64,000 nt of DNA from Phaeospirillum tilakii (GTDB lineage: Bacteria; Pseudomonadota; Alphaproteobacteria; Rhodospirillales; Magnetospirillaceae). The position numbers were made by a program, and so were the translations under genes. This document shows, one piece after another, positions 7,145-15,999 of the stretch; position 1 is the first letter of the stretch, and every line of letters begins with the position of its first letter. Below the pieces are notes generated by a model, which did not search any database, had not been told where the DNA came from, and saw nothing but the letters and a program-made list of their open reading frames with translations. The DNA is taken from positions 14,396 through 78,395 of the forward strand of contig NZ_JBHUIY010000018.1 in NCBI RefSeq assembly GCF_042683125.1. The letters run 5' to 3'.

Positions 7145-10084
7145 TCAGCTCGGGCGCGGCGGGCGGGGCGGCAGGTGGCGGAGGATGGCGGCGACCAGAT
7201 CATCGACCATTACCGGCTTGACCACCCGTTCGACCATGCCGGCGGCGGCGCAGCGGCGGCGTTCCTCGTCCATCGCATGGGCGGTCAGCCCGATCACCGG
7301 CAGGGTGGGGGCGACCCGGCCGACGGCGCGGGCGAGGTCGTAGCCGTCCATTTCCGGCATCTGCACGTCGGTCAGCACCAGATCGAATCCGCCGGCCCCG
7401 GTTTCGCGCAGCGCGTCGAGGGCGAGGCGGCCGTTCTCGAAGCAGCTCAGCCGGGCGCCTTCGCCGCTCAGCATGTCCTCCAGCACCAGCCGGTTGACCG
7501 GGTTGTCCTCGGCCCCCAGCACCCGCAGCCCGGCGAGGCGGCGGCCCGGTGCGGGCGGCGGCGCGGGCGGCGGTTCGGTCAGCAGGCGGCGCAGCAGGCG
7601 CGGGCGCAGCGGCCGTTCCAGCGGGATCGCCCCGGCCAGCGGCGGAGGCGGCTGGCCGGGATCGGTCAGCACGGCGACCTGGCCGCCCTGGGCGAGGCGG
7701 GCCTCGATCCGGGCCCGCAGCGCCGGATTGACCAGGGCGGCGGCGTCGGTGACCAGCAGGGCGGCGGAATCGGCGGTGGCGGGGGCCGGGCCGCGGCGGA
7801 CCCGGGGGGCGGCGCCGGCGATCAGATCGGCCTCGTCCTCGGGCAGGCCGAGCAGGGCGATCTCTTCCGCCGGCCAGGGCGGCGGCGGCTCGGCCCCGAC
7901 CAGCGGCAGGGTGACGGTGAAGGTGCTGCCGCCGCCAGGGACGCTGCTGACGGCGATGCGGCCGCCCATCAGCCCGACCAGATCGCGGCAGATCGACAGG
8001 CCGAGCCCGGTGCCGCCGAAGCGGCGGGTGGTCGAGCCGTCGGCCTGCTCGAACGGCTTGAACAGGCGCTCGACCATCTCGGGGGCGATGCCGATGCCGC
8101 TGTCGGCCACCGCCAGCAGCAGCCGGGCGCCGTCGGTGACGGCGGTCAGGGTGACCGAGCCGCCCGAGGGGGTGAACTTGATCGCGTTGCCGAGCAGGTT
8201 GACCAGCACCTGCCGCAGCCGGTTGGGGTCGCCCAGGCAGCGGGCGGGCAGCTCGGCCGCCTCGCGCACGGTCAGGCGCAGCCCCTTGCCGCGGGCGCGC
8301 GGCGCCAGCATCTCGACCGCGCCGTCGATCACCGCGCCGAGGTCGAGCGGGATGCATTCCACCGCCATCTTGCCGGATTCGACCTTGGAGAAATCGAGGA
8401 TGTCGTCGATCACCTGGCTGAGGCCGTGGCTGGCCTCGACGATGCGGTTGAACAGCTCATGGCCGGAGCGGCCGGCCTGTTCGCGCCGGCCGATCTGGGC
8501 GAGGCCGAGGATGGCGTTGAGGGGGGTGCGGATCTCGTGGCTCATGTTGGCGAGGAAGGCGCTCTTGGCCTCGGTCGCCGCCTCGGCCTGCTCCTTGGCC
8601 TGGGCCAGCTCGCGGGTGCGCTCGCGCACGATCTCCTCCAGCCGGTGGCGGTGGCGGTCGAGTTCGGCCGCCTGCCGCTTGCGGTCGGAAATGTCGCGCA
8701 CCAGACCGATGCCGATCCATTGCCCGTTCTGGCGCACCGCCGACAGCGACAGTTCGATCGGGAACGGGGTGGCGTCCTTGCGCAGCCCGATGAACTCGAT
8801 GGTGCGGCCGAGCGGATTGCCCTCGCCGGCGGCGCGGAAGCTGGCGAGGCCGCGCCGGTAGAGCCGGCGGTAGCGGGCCGGCACCAGCAGGTCGCAGGTG
8901 CGGCGGCCGAGGATCTCGTCGGCGCGGTAGCCGAAGATCCGTTCCGACGCGGCGTTCCAGAAGGCGATCTCGTCGCGCTCGTTGATGATCACCACCCCGT
9001 CCTGGGCGCAGGCGCCGATCGAGCGGAAGCGGGCCTCGCTGTCGCGCAGGGCGTTTTCGGCCTCGATCCGGTCGGTGACGTCGAGGAACACCCCGAGATG
9101 GCCGGTGTCGAGGGCGATGGCCGAATGCAGCATGGTGCGCACCCGTCCGTCGCGGCAGGTGACGCGGCATTCCATCGGCTCGATGTCGCCGCCGGTGCGG
9201 GCGGCGGCTGCCATCGCCGTGTTCCACGCTTCCATGATCTCGCCGCGGTAGGCGGGATCGGGATAGGCCCGCCGCCACCATTCGTCGAGGGTGGGGATTT
9301 CGTCCGGGCCATAGCCGAAGGTCTGGAGGAAGCGGTGGTTGCGCAGCAGGAAGGTGCCGTCGGCGGCGACGAAGCCGAGCGCGACCGGGGCGGCCTCGAA
9401 CAGGCGGCGGAAGCGGTGTTCGCTGGCCTGACGGCTGGCGTCGAGGCGGACCCGCTCGGTGAAGGCCTGGCTGGTGCGGCGGGCCAGCATCAGCACGATG
9501 GCGATGATCAGCCCGAGCGCCAGCAGCGAGCCGGCGAGGCTCCAGGCGAACACCCGGTCGGCGGTGGCGCCCAGGACCTCGATGTCGCGCTGGCCCTCGG
9601 CATCGACCCGGCCGGTGCGGCGTTCGAGGTCGGCGAAGGCGACCCGCAGCGCGACGGCGCTGCGGGTGTCGCCCGGGGGCAGGTGGCGCCAGGTTTCGAG
9701 CTGGCGCTGGAACTCGCCCAGGCTGCGGCGGAAGCCCTCGGCATCGGCGGCGCCGCCCGGTGCGGGATCGACCGCCCGCTCGAACGAGCCGACCGCCTGC
9801 ATCAGCAGGGCCAGCCCGGCCTCGCGGCTGAAGGGGGTGGCGCCATGGCCGTCATCGAGGCTGGCCTGGAGGAAGCCGCGGCTGAGGTCGAGCCGGGCCT
9901 GACGCAGCTCGCCCAGCCGCCGCGCCGCCTGCTGGAGCGAGGCGCGCTGTTCGAAATGCAGCCAGGACAGCAGCCCCACCACCACCGCCCCCAGCAGCAC
10001 CGCCAGCAGGATCCAGCGGCCGAGCAGGGTCGGGGCCGGCGGGCGCGGCGCGGGGGCGGGAAGCGGATCGCTGGGCAGGCTCAT
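7145..10084 (-). CDS. Hybrid sensor histidine kinase (PAS-PAS-HisKA-HATPase-REC)
   Basis: The protein has 979 residues. Membrane helices at about 26-47 and 184-206 flank a helical periplasmic segment. Two PAS domains follow (about 220-345 and 350-475). A HisKA domain carries FLANMSHEIRTPLNAI with phosphoacceptor His516. The HATPase domain has NLLGNAIKFTP, DSGIGIAP and GGTGLGLSI. A C-terminal receiver carries EDN, the phosphoacceptor in LTDVQMPEMDGYD (Asp906) and the Lys of VVKPV. Its ATG overlaps the stop of the binding-protein gene upstream by 4 bp, so the periplasmic binding protein is probably its ligand sensor. No separate response regulator is adjacent. The output partner is unknown. Confidence 0.93.
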   Translation of the reverse strand: MSLPSDPLPAPAPRPPAPTLLGRWILLAVLLGAVVVGLLSWLHFEQRASLQQAARRLGELRQARLDLSRGFLQASLDDGHGATPFSREAGLALLMQAVGSFERAVDPAPGGAADAEGFRRSLGEFQRQLETWRHLPPGDTRSAVALRVAFADLERRTGRVDAEGQRDIEVLGATADRVFAWSLAGSLLALGLIIAIVLMLARRTSQAFTERVRLDASRQASEHRFRRLFEAAPVALGFVAADGTFLLRNHRFLQTFGYGPDEIPTLDEWWRRAYPDPAYRGEIMEAWNTAMAAAARTGGDIEPMECRVTCRDGRVRTMLHSAIALDTGHLGVFLDVTDRIEAENALRDSEARFRSIGACAQDGVVIINERDEIAFWNAASERIFGYRADEILGRRTCDLLVPARYRRLYRRGLASFRAAGEGNPLGRTIEFIGLRKDATPFPIELSLSAVRQNGQWIGIGLVRDISDRKRQAAELDRHRHRLEEIVRERTRELAQAKEQAEAATEAKSAFLANMSHEIRTPLNAILGLAQIGRREQAGRSGHELFNRIVEASHGLSQVIDDILDFSKVESGKMAVECIPLDLGAVIDGAVEMLAPRARGKGLRLTVREAAELPARCLGDPNRLRQVLVNLLGNAIKFTPSGGSVTLTAVTDGARLLLAVADSGIGIAPEMVERLFKPFEQADGSTTRRFGGTGLGLSICRDLVGLMGGRIAVSSVPGGGSTFTVTLPLVGAEPPPPWPAEEIALLGLPEDEADLIAGAAPRVRRGPAPATADSAALLVTDAAALVNPALRARIEARLAQGGQVAVLTDPGQPPPPLAGAIPLERPLRPRLLRRLLTEPPPAPPPAPGRRLAGLRVLGAEDNPVNRLVLEDMLSGEGARLSCFENGRLALDALRETGAGGFDLVLTDVQMPEMDGYDLARAVGRVAPTLPVIGLTAHAMDEERRRCAAAGMVERVVKPVMVDDLVAAILRHLPPRPPRPS

Positions 10085-10995
10085 CGGGGCGGGTCCGGTT
10101 GCGGCGGCGGGGAGGGGGCAGGGGCAGGGGCAGGGGCAGGGGCAAGGGCAGGGGCAGGGGGCGCGGGGGCGGGCAGGGTGGGGTCGGCCAGTCCCAGCCC
10201 GGCCAGCAGGCGGCGATGGCCCGGGCTGCCGAGATAACGGCCGAGCGCGGCGTTCCAGGCGTCGCGCAGCCGGCCGGCGTCGGGGGCGAAGACGAAGGCG
10301 GTGGCGCCATAGGCCTGATCGGCCTCAACCGGGGGCAGCACCATCTCGGTCTGGCCGAGCTGACCGTTGCGCGCCATCCAGCGCACCGTCGGCTCGGACA
10401 GCAGCAGGGCGTCGGCCAGCCGGGATTCGACCGCCTGCCGCCCCGACAGGGCGTCGGGCACCACCAGCAGGCGCGGCTCGGCCACCCCCAGCCGGCGCAT
10501 GATCTGTTCCTCGACCGAGCCCGACAGCACCGCCAGGGTCAGCTCGGCCCGGCCGGCCGCGCGCTGGTAGGCGATGATCCGGCGCGGATTGCCGCGCGCC
10601 ACCAGCAGGCCGGGGCGGACATGGATGGTCGGCAGCGAGAACAGGGCGCGGGCCTCGCGCTCGGGGGTGATGAACATCCCGGCGGCGATCAGGTCGATGC
10701 GATGGGCCTCGAGCGCGTCGAGCAGCTCGGCGAAATCCATCTGGCGCCATTCGATGGCGCGGATGCCCAGCCGCTCGGCGATGCGGCGGGCGATTTCCGG
10801 CGCCTCGCCGGTGACGGTGCCGTCATTCTGCAGGAAGGCGTAGGGCGGCTCGACCGCATAGCCGATGCGGAACGGCGCCCCGGCCTGGAACCGCCGCAGC
10901 GAATCGTCGGAGGACCAGTCGTGGCCGAGCGCGACCAGACCGGCCACCAGGGCCAGCAGCGCCGCCGCCCAGGCCAGCGCCCGCCGCCGGTTCAT
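10081..10995 (-). CDS. Periplasmic solute-binding protein (SBP_bac_3 type) with Ala-Pro tail
   Basis: The protein has 304 residues. An N-terminal signal or anchor helix (residues 7-24) precedes a family-3 binding fold: FRIGYAVEPPYAFLQNDGTVTGEAPEIA at the start of lobe 1, then MDFAELLDALEAHRIDLIAAGMFITPER. This is the amino-acid-type binding protein fold. No ABC permease or ATPase is nearby. Instead the gene overlaps a membrane hybrid kinase by 4 bp, which indicates a signalling role. The last 30 residues are an Ala-Pro-rich tail encoded by a GGGGCA-type hexamer array. SD GGGAGG lies upstream of ATG 10995. The ligand is unknown. Confidence 0.85.
   Translation of the reverse strand: MNRRRALAWAAALLALVAGLVALGHDWSSDDSLRRFQAGAPFRIGYAVEPPYAFLQNDGTVTGEAPEIARRIAERLGIRAIEWRQMDFAELLDALEAHRIDLIAAGMFITPEREARALFSLPTIHVRPGLLVARGNPRRIIAYQRAAGRAELTLAVLSGSVEEQIMRRLGVAEPRLLVVPDALSGRQAVESRLADALLLSEPTVRWMARNGQLGQTEMVLPPVEADQAYGATAFVFAPDAGRLRDAWNAALGRYLGSPGHRRLLAGLGLADPTLPAPAPPAPALAPAPAPAPAPSPPPQPDPPR
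10113..10161. repeat. Hexanucleotide tandem array (GGGGCA)n
   Basis: About eight head-to-tail copies of GGGGCA (one AGGGCA variant) encode the (Ala-Pro)n tail of the binding protein on the minus strand. The 6-bp unit keeps frame, so copy number can vary without a frameshift. Confidence 0.85.
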
Positions 10996-11160
10996 GCCCG
11001 CCTCCCGCCGTCCTGTCGGGCCGGCGGCGGGGGGATGCCGATACCGCTTTGCTGGGCCGTCATCGTCTTCTGTCTGCCGTTCGGCCCTGTCGGCCGGGAG
11101 GAAAGGGGCTCTCTATCCGCTGTAGCATAGAGATTAGCCCCAACGGCAGGGGACGGGAAG

Positions 11161-11544
11161 CTATGACGGGGTCATATCCCCCTTGACGCCGGCGGCGGCG
11201 GCGGTCAGCAGGTGGTGGACCTTTTCCATCGCGAGGTCGATGGCGAACCGCACCTGCCGTTCGCCGCCTTCATTGGCGTGGGCGACCGCCTCGGGCAGGA
11301 TCTGGCGCTGGAGGAAGGCGGCGAAGCCGGCGAAGGCCCGCGCCGCCAGTTCGGGCGGGTCCTGGCCCTCGTCGAACCGGCCGTCGCGCTCCAGCCCGGC
11401 GGCGGCGCGGTCGAGGATCGCGGCCATCGCCCGGGTGCGCGGATCGGCGTCGCCGGCGGCGGTCTTGCGGGCGACGAAGCGCAGCATCGCCACCAGGGCG
11501 CGCTGGTCCTCGCCAAGGGGAAGGGCGGAGGCGGGGTGGGTCAT
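11161..11544 (-). CDS. Hypothetical protein (127 aa)
   Basis: The mostly helical soluble protein begins MTHPASALPLGEDQRALVAML and has no recognised motif. I chose ATG 11544 over the upstream ATG 11589 because AGGAAA sits at proper distance before it. The gene lies between the binding-protein/kinase pair and a second histidine kinase, all on the minus strand, with gaps of about 165 bp downstream and 93 bp upstream. A link to either kinase is possible but unsupported beyond position. Base composition matches its neighbours. Confidence 0.6.
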   Translation of the reverse strand: MTHPASALPLGEDQRALVAMLRFVARKTAAGDADPRTRAMAAILDRAAAGLERDGRFDEGQDPPELAARAFAGFAAFLQRQILPEAVAHANEGGERQVRFAIDLAMEKVHHLLTAAAAGVKGDMTPS

Positions 11545-11637
11545 GGGGCTGTTTCCTGGCGTGACGGCGGCGATGGCGGCCCCAGTCAACCCGGCCGCCG
11601 CCGCGCTGGCAAGAGGCTTGGTGGCGCGGCCCCGGGG

Positions 11638-12738
11638 TCAGGCGGCGGGCAGGGTGAAGCGGAACACCGAGCCGCCGCCCTCGGCCGGGGTGACGGCGAT
11701 GGTGCCGCCATGGCGCTCGACGATCTTGCGGGCGATCGACAGCCCGACCCCGGTGCCGTCGCGGTCGGCCAGACCGTTGAGGCGGTGGAACAGCTTGAAC
11801 ACCGCCTCGCGCGAATCCTCGGGGATGCCGATCCCGTTGTCGGCGACGGTCACCGCGACCCGGCCCTCGTCGTCGGCGGCCTCGACGGCGATGCGGATCC
11901 GTGGCGCCACCCCGGGGGCGCAGTATTTGATCGCGTTGGCGATCAGGTTCTGGAACAGCCGGGCGATCTGCTGCGGGTCGCCGCGCACCGCCGGCGCCCG
12001 GTCGAGCCCGGCCTCGATCGTCGCGCCGCTGTCGCGCGCCGCCTCGGCCAGATTGGACAAAGCCAGCCCGAGCGCCTCGCCCAGCGCGAACGGCCGCATC
12101 GGGTCGCCCTGGCGCTCGACCCGCGAATAGGCCAGCAGGTCGCGGATCATCGCGTCCATCCGCTGCGCCCCGTCATGGATGAAGCCGAGGAATTCCCGCC
12201 CCTCGGGGTCGAGCCGCTCGCCATGGCGCCGCAGCAGCAGGGTGGCGTAGCTGGTCATCATCCGCACCGGCTCGCGCAGATCGTGCGAGACGGCATAGGC
12301 GAATTCCTCGAGGTCGCCGTTGGAACGGGCCAGATCGCGGCAGGAGGCATCGAGCTTGGCCTCGGCCTCGCGCCGGTCGGTGATGTCGAAGCAATAGCCG
12401 ACATAGCCGAGAAAGACGTGGCGGTCGTCGCGGGTGGGAATGCCGTAATCGACGATCCAGCCGTAGCGGCCGCTGGCGCGCATGATGCGGTATTCCATCT
12501 TGAACGCGGCGCGGCGGGCGAAGGCGTCGAGATAGACCGCCAGACAACGGTCGAAATCGTCGGGATGCAGCCCCTCGGTCCAGCCGTTGCCCAGTTCCTG
12601 TTCGAGCGTCCGCCCGGTATAGGCCAGCCAGGACGGGTTGAACCAGTCGCACAGCCCGTCGGACCCGGCCCGCCAGATCAGGATCGGCGCCGCTGCGAGC
12701 AGCTGAAAATCGGGCCAGCCGGATGAGGTCAGGATCAT
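11638..12738 (-). CDS. PAS-domain sensor histidine kinase
   Basis: A soluble kinase of 366 residues from ATG 12738. This start was chosen because GGAGAA precedes it. An in-frame ATG at 12813 would add 25 disordered residues. A PAS fold at about 10-125 (ILIWRAGSDGLCDWFNPSWLAYTG; YVGYCFDITDRREAE) is followed by a phytochrome-kinase-like HisKA with AYAVSHDLREPVRMM (His152) and the HATPase motifs NLIANAIKY, DNGIGIPE and GTGVGLSI. There is no transmembrane helix and no receiver. The cognate regulator is not adjacent. It is divergent from the EAL-CBS-GGDDF operon with about 430 bp between. Confidence 0.9.
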   Translation of the reverse strand: MILTSSGWPDFQLLAAAPILIWRAGSDGLCDWFNPSWLAYTGRTLEQELGNGWTEGLHPDDFDRCLAVYLDAFARRAAFKMEYRIMRASGRYGWIVDYGIPTRDDRHVFLGYVGYCFDITDRREAEAKLDASCRDLARSNGDLEEFAYAVSHDLREPVRMMTSYATLLLRRHGERLDPEGREFLGFIHDGAQRMDAMIRDLLAYSRVERQGDPMRPFALGEALGLALSNLAEAARDSGATIEAGLDRAPAVRGDPQQIARLFQNLIANAIKYCAPGVAPRIRIAVEAADDEGRVAVTVADNGIGIPEDSREAVFKLFHRLNGLADRDGTGVGLSIARKIVERHGGTIAVTPAEGGGSVFRFTLPAA

Positions 12739-13164
12739 CGCGCCGTTCTCCGTTCCAACGGGATGGCGGGGTGGGGGAGGCCGCGCCCCCGCCCTTTCGG
12801 ACGAAGTCGCCATGACGATAGCCTAATCCGAGAATAGGTTAAAGGTCATAGATCGGTTGCGTGCCGATCGCCGCGCCGCCGCGCCACCGTGGCGGCGCCG
12901 GCGGGGGCGGGGCGGGGGCAATTCCGCCGCCCTGCCGGCCCAGACAAACCGTTCCGCCGCCAGATCAAGGCGATCACGCCCCAAGTCGGCGGCAAAAAAC
13001 CGACCGAAGCCGCCGGGCCAGATGATTTATTTGTGACCGTCGAGGGCATTCCTGGTCAGGGCCGGCGCGGCCGCTATAATGCGTTCGCCTGATGGGGAGG
13101 CCCCGGATGCCATGCCGCGCCGGTCCGTCGGGGCGATCCGCTCGGATGGGTTTGTATCGGTCAG
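12739..13164. other. Intergenic region between divergent kinase and c-di-GMP operon
   Basis: About 430 bp with no gene I can support. It holds GC-rich direct and inverted motifs (12875-12950) and an AT-rich patch at 13022-13035. A good -10 element TATAAT stands at 13075-13080, reading toward the 13165 gene. Confidence 0.5.
13052..13080 (+). promoter_or_regulatory. Candidate promoter of EAL-CBS-GGDDF operon
   Basis: A perfect TATAAT at 13075-13080, 85 bp before the start codon at 13165, is unusual in this GC-rich context. The region 17 bp upstream matches the -35 consensus poorly, so the call rests on the -10. Confidence 0.4.
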
Positions 13165-14913
13165 ATGGTCAGCTACCGCGATCTCGATGTGGCGTTTCAG
13201 GCCATCGTCAACATCCATTCCGGGCAGTGCTTCGGTCACGAGGTGCTGGTGCGCGGCTGGGAGACGGTGGGGGCCGAGTCGGCCGAGGCCCTGTTCGCCG
13301 CCGCCGCCGCCGACGGCAGCCTGATCGACCTGGAGGTGGCGATCCGCCACCGGGTGGTGGCGCGGGCGCCGGATTCGCCGGTGCTGACCGGCGGCGCCCT
13401 GTTCGTCAATCTCGATCCCCGCGCCGCCGAGGCGCTCGACACGGTGATGGCGGCGACGCGCGGCCTGCTCCAGGTCGGCTTCGCCCATATCGTCACCGAG
13501 ATCGTCGGGCTCGACGGCACCGCCGGGCCGGCGCTCTATCCCCCGGCGACGATGCGGCGCCAGGGGGGGATGGTCGCGGTTGACCGCTTCGGCGCCTCGG
13601 CCGATTCCTTCAACCTGCTGATCGGCTGCGACCCCGATTTCATCAAGATCGACCGCGCCTTCATCCGCGGCATCGACGCCGACGCCCGCAAGCGGGTGGT
13701 GCTGGCCCAACTGGTCGGGATGGCCCGCACCCTCGGCATCGAGGTGATCGCGGTCGGGGTCGAGACCGGGCGCGAGCTGACCGTCTGCCGCGAACTCGGG
13801 CTCGATCTGGTCCAGGGCTTCCACATCGCCCCCCCCACCGGCGATCTGGCCGCGCTGGCCCCGGTCTATGCCCGGATCGACGCCCTGGCCCAGCACGAGC
13901 GCCGCCGCCGCCAGATCGACCAGCGCTGGGTGTCGCAGCAGATGAACCCGGTGCCGGCGATCATGGTCGATGCCCCGGTGCGCGACATGTTCGACCGCTT
14001 CGCCCGCGACCGCAACACCACCCATGTCCCGGTGGTTGACCGCTCGGGCCGGCCGCTCGGGATCATCCGCGAGAGCGACCTCAAGAACTACGCCTATTCG
14101 GCCTTCGGCAAGGACCTGATCGCCAACAAGGCGCTGGGGCGCAAATTGCAGGATTTCCTGGTGCGCTGCCCGATCGCCGACATCGCCACCCCGCTCGACC
14201 AGATGCTGGCGATCTACGCCGCGGTCGAGGACGCCGAGGGGATCCTGATCACCGAGCACATGATCTATCACGGCTTCCTCACCGCCCGTTCGCTGATCCG
14301 GGCGATGCACGAGAAGACCCTGGCCCGCGCCCGCGACGAGAACCCGCTGACCAAGCTGCCCGGCAACGTGCTGATCGAGGAATATGTCGCCGATTGTGTC
14401 GCCTCGGGCGAGGGGGCGGTGCTGGCCTATATCGATTTCGATAATTTCAAGCCGTTCAACGACACCTACGGCTTCCGCCAGGGCGACCGCGCCATCCTGC
14501 TGTTCGCCGAATTGTGCCGCAAGAGCGCGGTGCCGGGGCGCTGGTTCGTCGGCCATATCGGCGGCGACGATTTCTTCATCGCCATCAAGGGCGGCGACGC
14601 CGAGACGGCGGTGGCGGCGATCGGCGGGCTGATCGGCCGCTTCGCCTCCGACGCCGAAAGCTTCTACGACCACGAGGCGCGGGCGCGGCGCTGCATCGTC
14701 GCCCAGGACCGCGACGGCAACACCAAGCGTTTTCCCCTGCTGTCGGCCAGCGCGGTGCTGGCGGTGCTGGCGCCCGGCAGCGACGGGGTCAGCACCGACG
14801 AGATTTCCGCCGCGATCGCCCGCTACAAGAAGCCGGCCAAGCTGTCGCCCGACAAGATGGTGGTGGTGCCGCTGGCGGCGCCGTCGGCCCCGGCCACGCT
14901 GGAGCCGGCGTGA
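13165..14913 (+). CDS. EAL-CBS-GGDDF protein, probably degenerate c-di-GMP domains
   Basis: The protein has 582 residues. An EAL-type domain (1-240) keeps EVLVRG, NLDP, a Glu in IVTEIVG and KIDRAFI, but the metal-binding DDFG motif reads VDRFG. A CBS pair (265-390) includes VPVVDRSGRPLGIIRESDL. A C-terminal GGDEF-fold domain (about 395-560) has GGDDF (residues 466-470) in place of GGDEF. Loss of the second Asp in DDFG argues against phosphodiesterase activity. GGDDF may be weak or non-catalytic. The protein may therefore be a c-di-GMP or nucleotide receptor. It overlaps the next gene (phosphonate-type binding protein) by 4 bp. The start ATG 13165 has only a weak ribosome site. Confidence 0.85.
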   Translation: MVSYRDLDVAFQAIVNIHSGQCFGHEVLVRGWETVGAESAEALFAAAAADGSLIDLEVAIRHRVVARAPDSPVLTGGALFVNLDPRAAEALDTVMAATRGLLQVGFAHIVTEIVGLDGTAGPALYPPATMRRQGGMVAVDRFGASADSFNLLIGCDPDFIKIDRAFIRGIDADARKRVVLAQLVGMARTLGIEVIAVGVETGRELTVCRELGLDLVQGFHIAPPTGDLAALAPVYARIDALAQHERRRRQIDQRWVSQQMNPVPAIMVDAPVRDMFDRFARDRNTTHVPVVDRSGRPLGIIRESDLKNYAYSAFGKDLIANKALGRKLQDFLVRCPIADIATPLDQMLAIYAAVEDAEGILITEHMIYHGFLTARSLIRAMHEKTLARARDENPLTKLPGNVLIEEYVADCVASGEGAVLAYIDFDNFKPFNDTYGFRQGDRAILLFAELCRKSAVPGRWFVGHIGGDDFFIAIKGGDAETAVAAIGGLIGRFASDAESFYDHEARARRCIVAQDRDGNTKRFPLLSASAVLAVLAPGSDGVSTDEISAAIARYKKPAKLSPDKMVVVPLAAPSAPATLEPA

Positions 14914-15989
14914 GCCCGCCCCGGCGGCGCGGCGCGCGGGCACTGGCGGCGGCGCTGCTGCTGGCGCTGGCGCTGTGGCCCGGCTTGGCCCTGGCCGGCC
15001 CGGCGGGGGAGGGCGGGCTCGGCTTCGCCCTGCTGGTGGTGCGCAGCCAGGCCGAGGCCGAACAGGCGTGGCGGCCGCTGCTGGTCCGGCTGTCGGCCTG
15101 GCTGGGGGTGGCGGTCGAGCCGCATTGGTATTCCGATTATGCCGGGGCGGTGTGGGCGATGCGCACCGGCCGCGACCAGTTCGGCCATTTCGGCAACAAG
15201 GCGGCGATCGAGGCGGTGGACAAGGCCGGCGGCCGGGTGTTCGCCGCGCCGGCCGGCCCGCGCGGGCCGAGCGTCTATCATTCGGTGCTGGTGGTGCGGC
15301 GCGACGCCCGCTTCGCCAGCCTGGAGGCGCTGCTGGCGGGGGCCGGGGGGGTGACGCTGGCGCTGGGCGACCCCAATTCGACCTCGGGCACGGTGGTGCC
15401 GCGCCAGACCCTGTTCCATCCGCGCGGGATCGAGCCGCGCGAGCGTTTCCTGCGGGTCACCGCCGGCACCCATCCCGACAATCTCGCCGCGGTCGAGGCC
15501 GGACGGGTCGATGCGGCGCTGGTGTCGAGCAAGGCGGTCGAGGCGCTGGCCCGCGCCCGGCCCGAGCGGGCCGCCGCGCTGCGCGAGCTGTGGCGCTCGC
15601 CGCCGATTCCGGCCGATCCGCTGCTGTGGCGCGACGATCTGGCGTCGCCGCTGAAAAGCAGTGTCCGCGCCTTCTTCCTTCAGCTCGGCCGGCCGGCCCC
15701 GGGCAAGAGCCCGGCGACCCTGGCGGCGGAACGGGCCGAACTGGCCCGGCTCGATCTGGCCGAGTCCGACCATCCCGACCAGGGCGGCTTCATCGCCGCC
15801 GACGACCGCTATCTGCTGCCGGTGCGGCGGCTCGACCTGCTGGAAAGCCGCTGGCGGCTGACCCACGGTCCGGCCGTCGGCGCGGCCGAGGCGGTGGACA
15901 CCCGTCTGGCCGAGATCGACCGCCGCCTTGCCGACCTCGACTCCCTCCCGGCCGGGGCCGATCCGGCCGGCGGCCGCCGCCGTGAATGA
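14910..15989 (+). CDS. PhnD-like periplasmic phosphate/phosphonate-binding protein
   Basis: The GTG at 14910 overlaps the previous stop (GTGA). The product has 359 residues: a signal peptide (about 1-28, ALAAALLLALALWPGLALA), then a PhnD/SsuA-type binding fold with ARFASLEALLAG, the family hallmark DPNSTSGTVVPR and a hinge VDAALVSSKAVEAL. This family binds phosphonate, phosphite or phosphate. No phn or ptx transporter genes accompany it. Both neighbours are c-di-GMP proteins in the same operon, so it probably acts as an extracytoplasmic sensor for the downstream membrane GGDEF-EAL protein. Confidence 0.85.
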   Translation: MSPPRRRGARALAAALLLALALWPGLALAGPAGEGGLGFALLVVRSQAEAEQAWRPLLVRLSAWLGVAVEPHWYSDYAGAVWAMRTGRDQFGHFGNKAAIEAVDKAGGRVFAAPAGPRGPSVYHSVLVVRRDARFASLEALLAGAGGVTLALGDPNSTSGTVVPRQTLFHPRGIEPRERFLRVTAGTHPDNLAAVEAGRVDAALVSSKAVEALARARPERAAALRELWRSPPIPADPLLWRDDLASPLKSSVRAFFLQLGRPAPGKSPATLAAERAELARLDLAESDHPDQGGFIAADDRYLLPVRRLDLLESRWRLTHGPAVGAAEAVDTRLAEIDRRLADLDSLPAGADPAGGRRRE

Positions 15990-15999
15990 GGATGCCGCC

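Noticed and set aside
10113..10161. CRISPR-like array
   Set aside because: Units are contiguous hexamers without spacers and are in-frame coding sequence. No CRISPR array was seen anywhere in the window.
7124..10237. 1037-aa open frame on the plus strand
   Set aside because: It mirrors the hybrid kinase and binding-protein genes, with the low-complexity Gly/Ala/Gln/Asp composition of GC-rich antisense frames and no domain.
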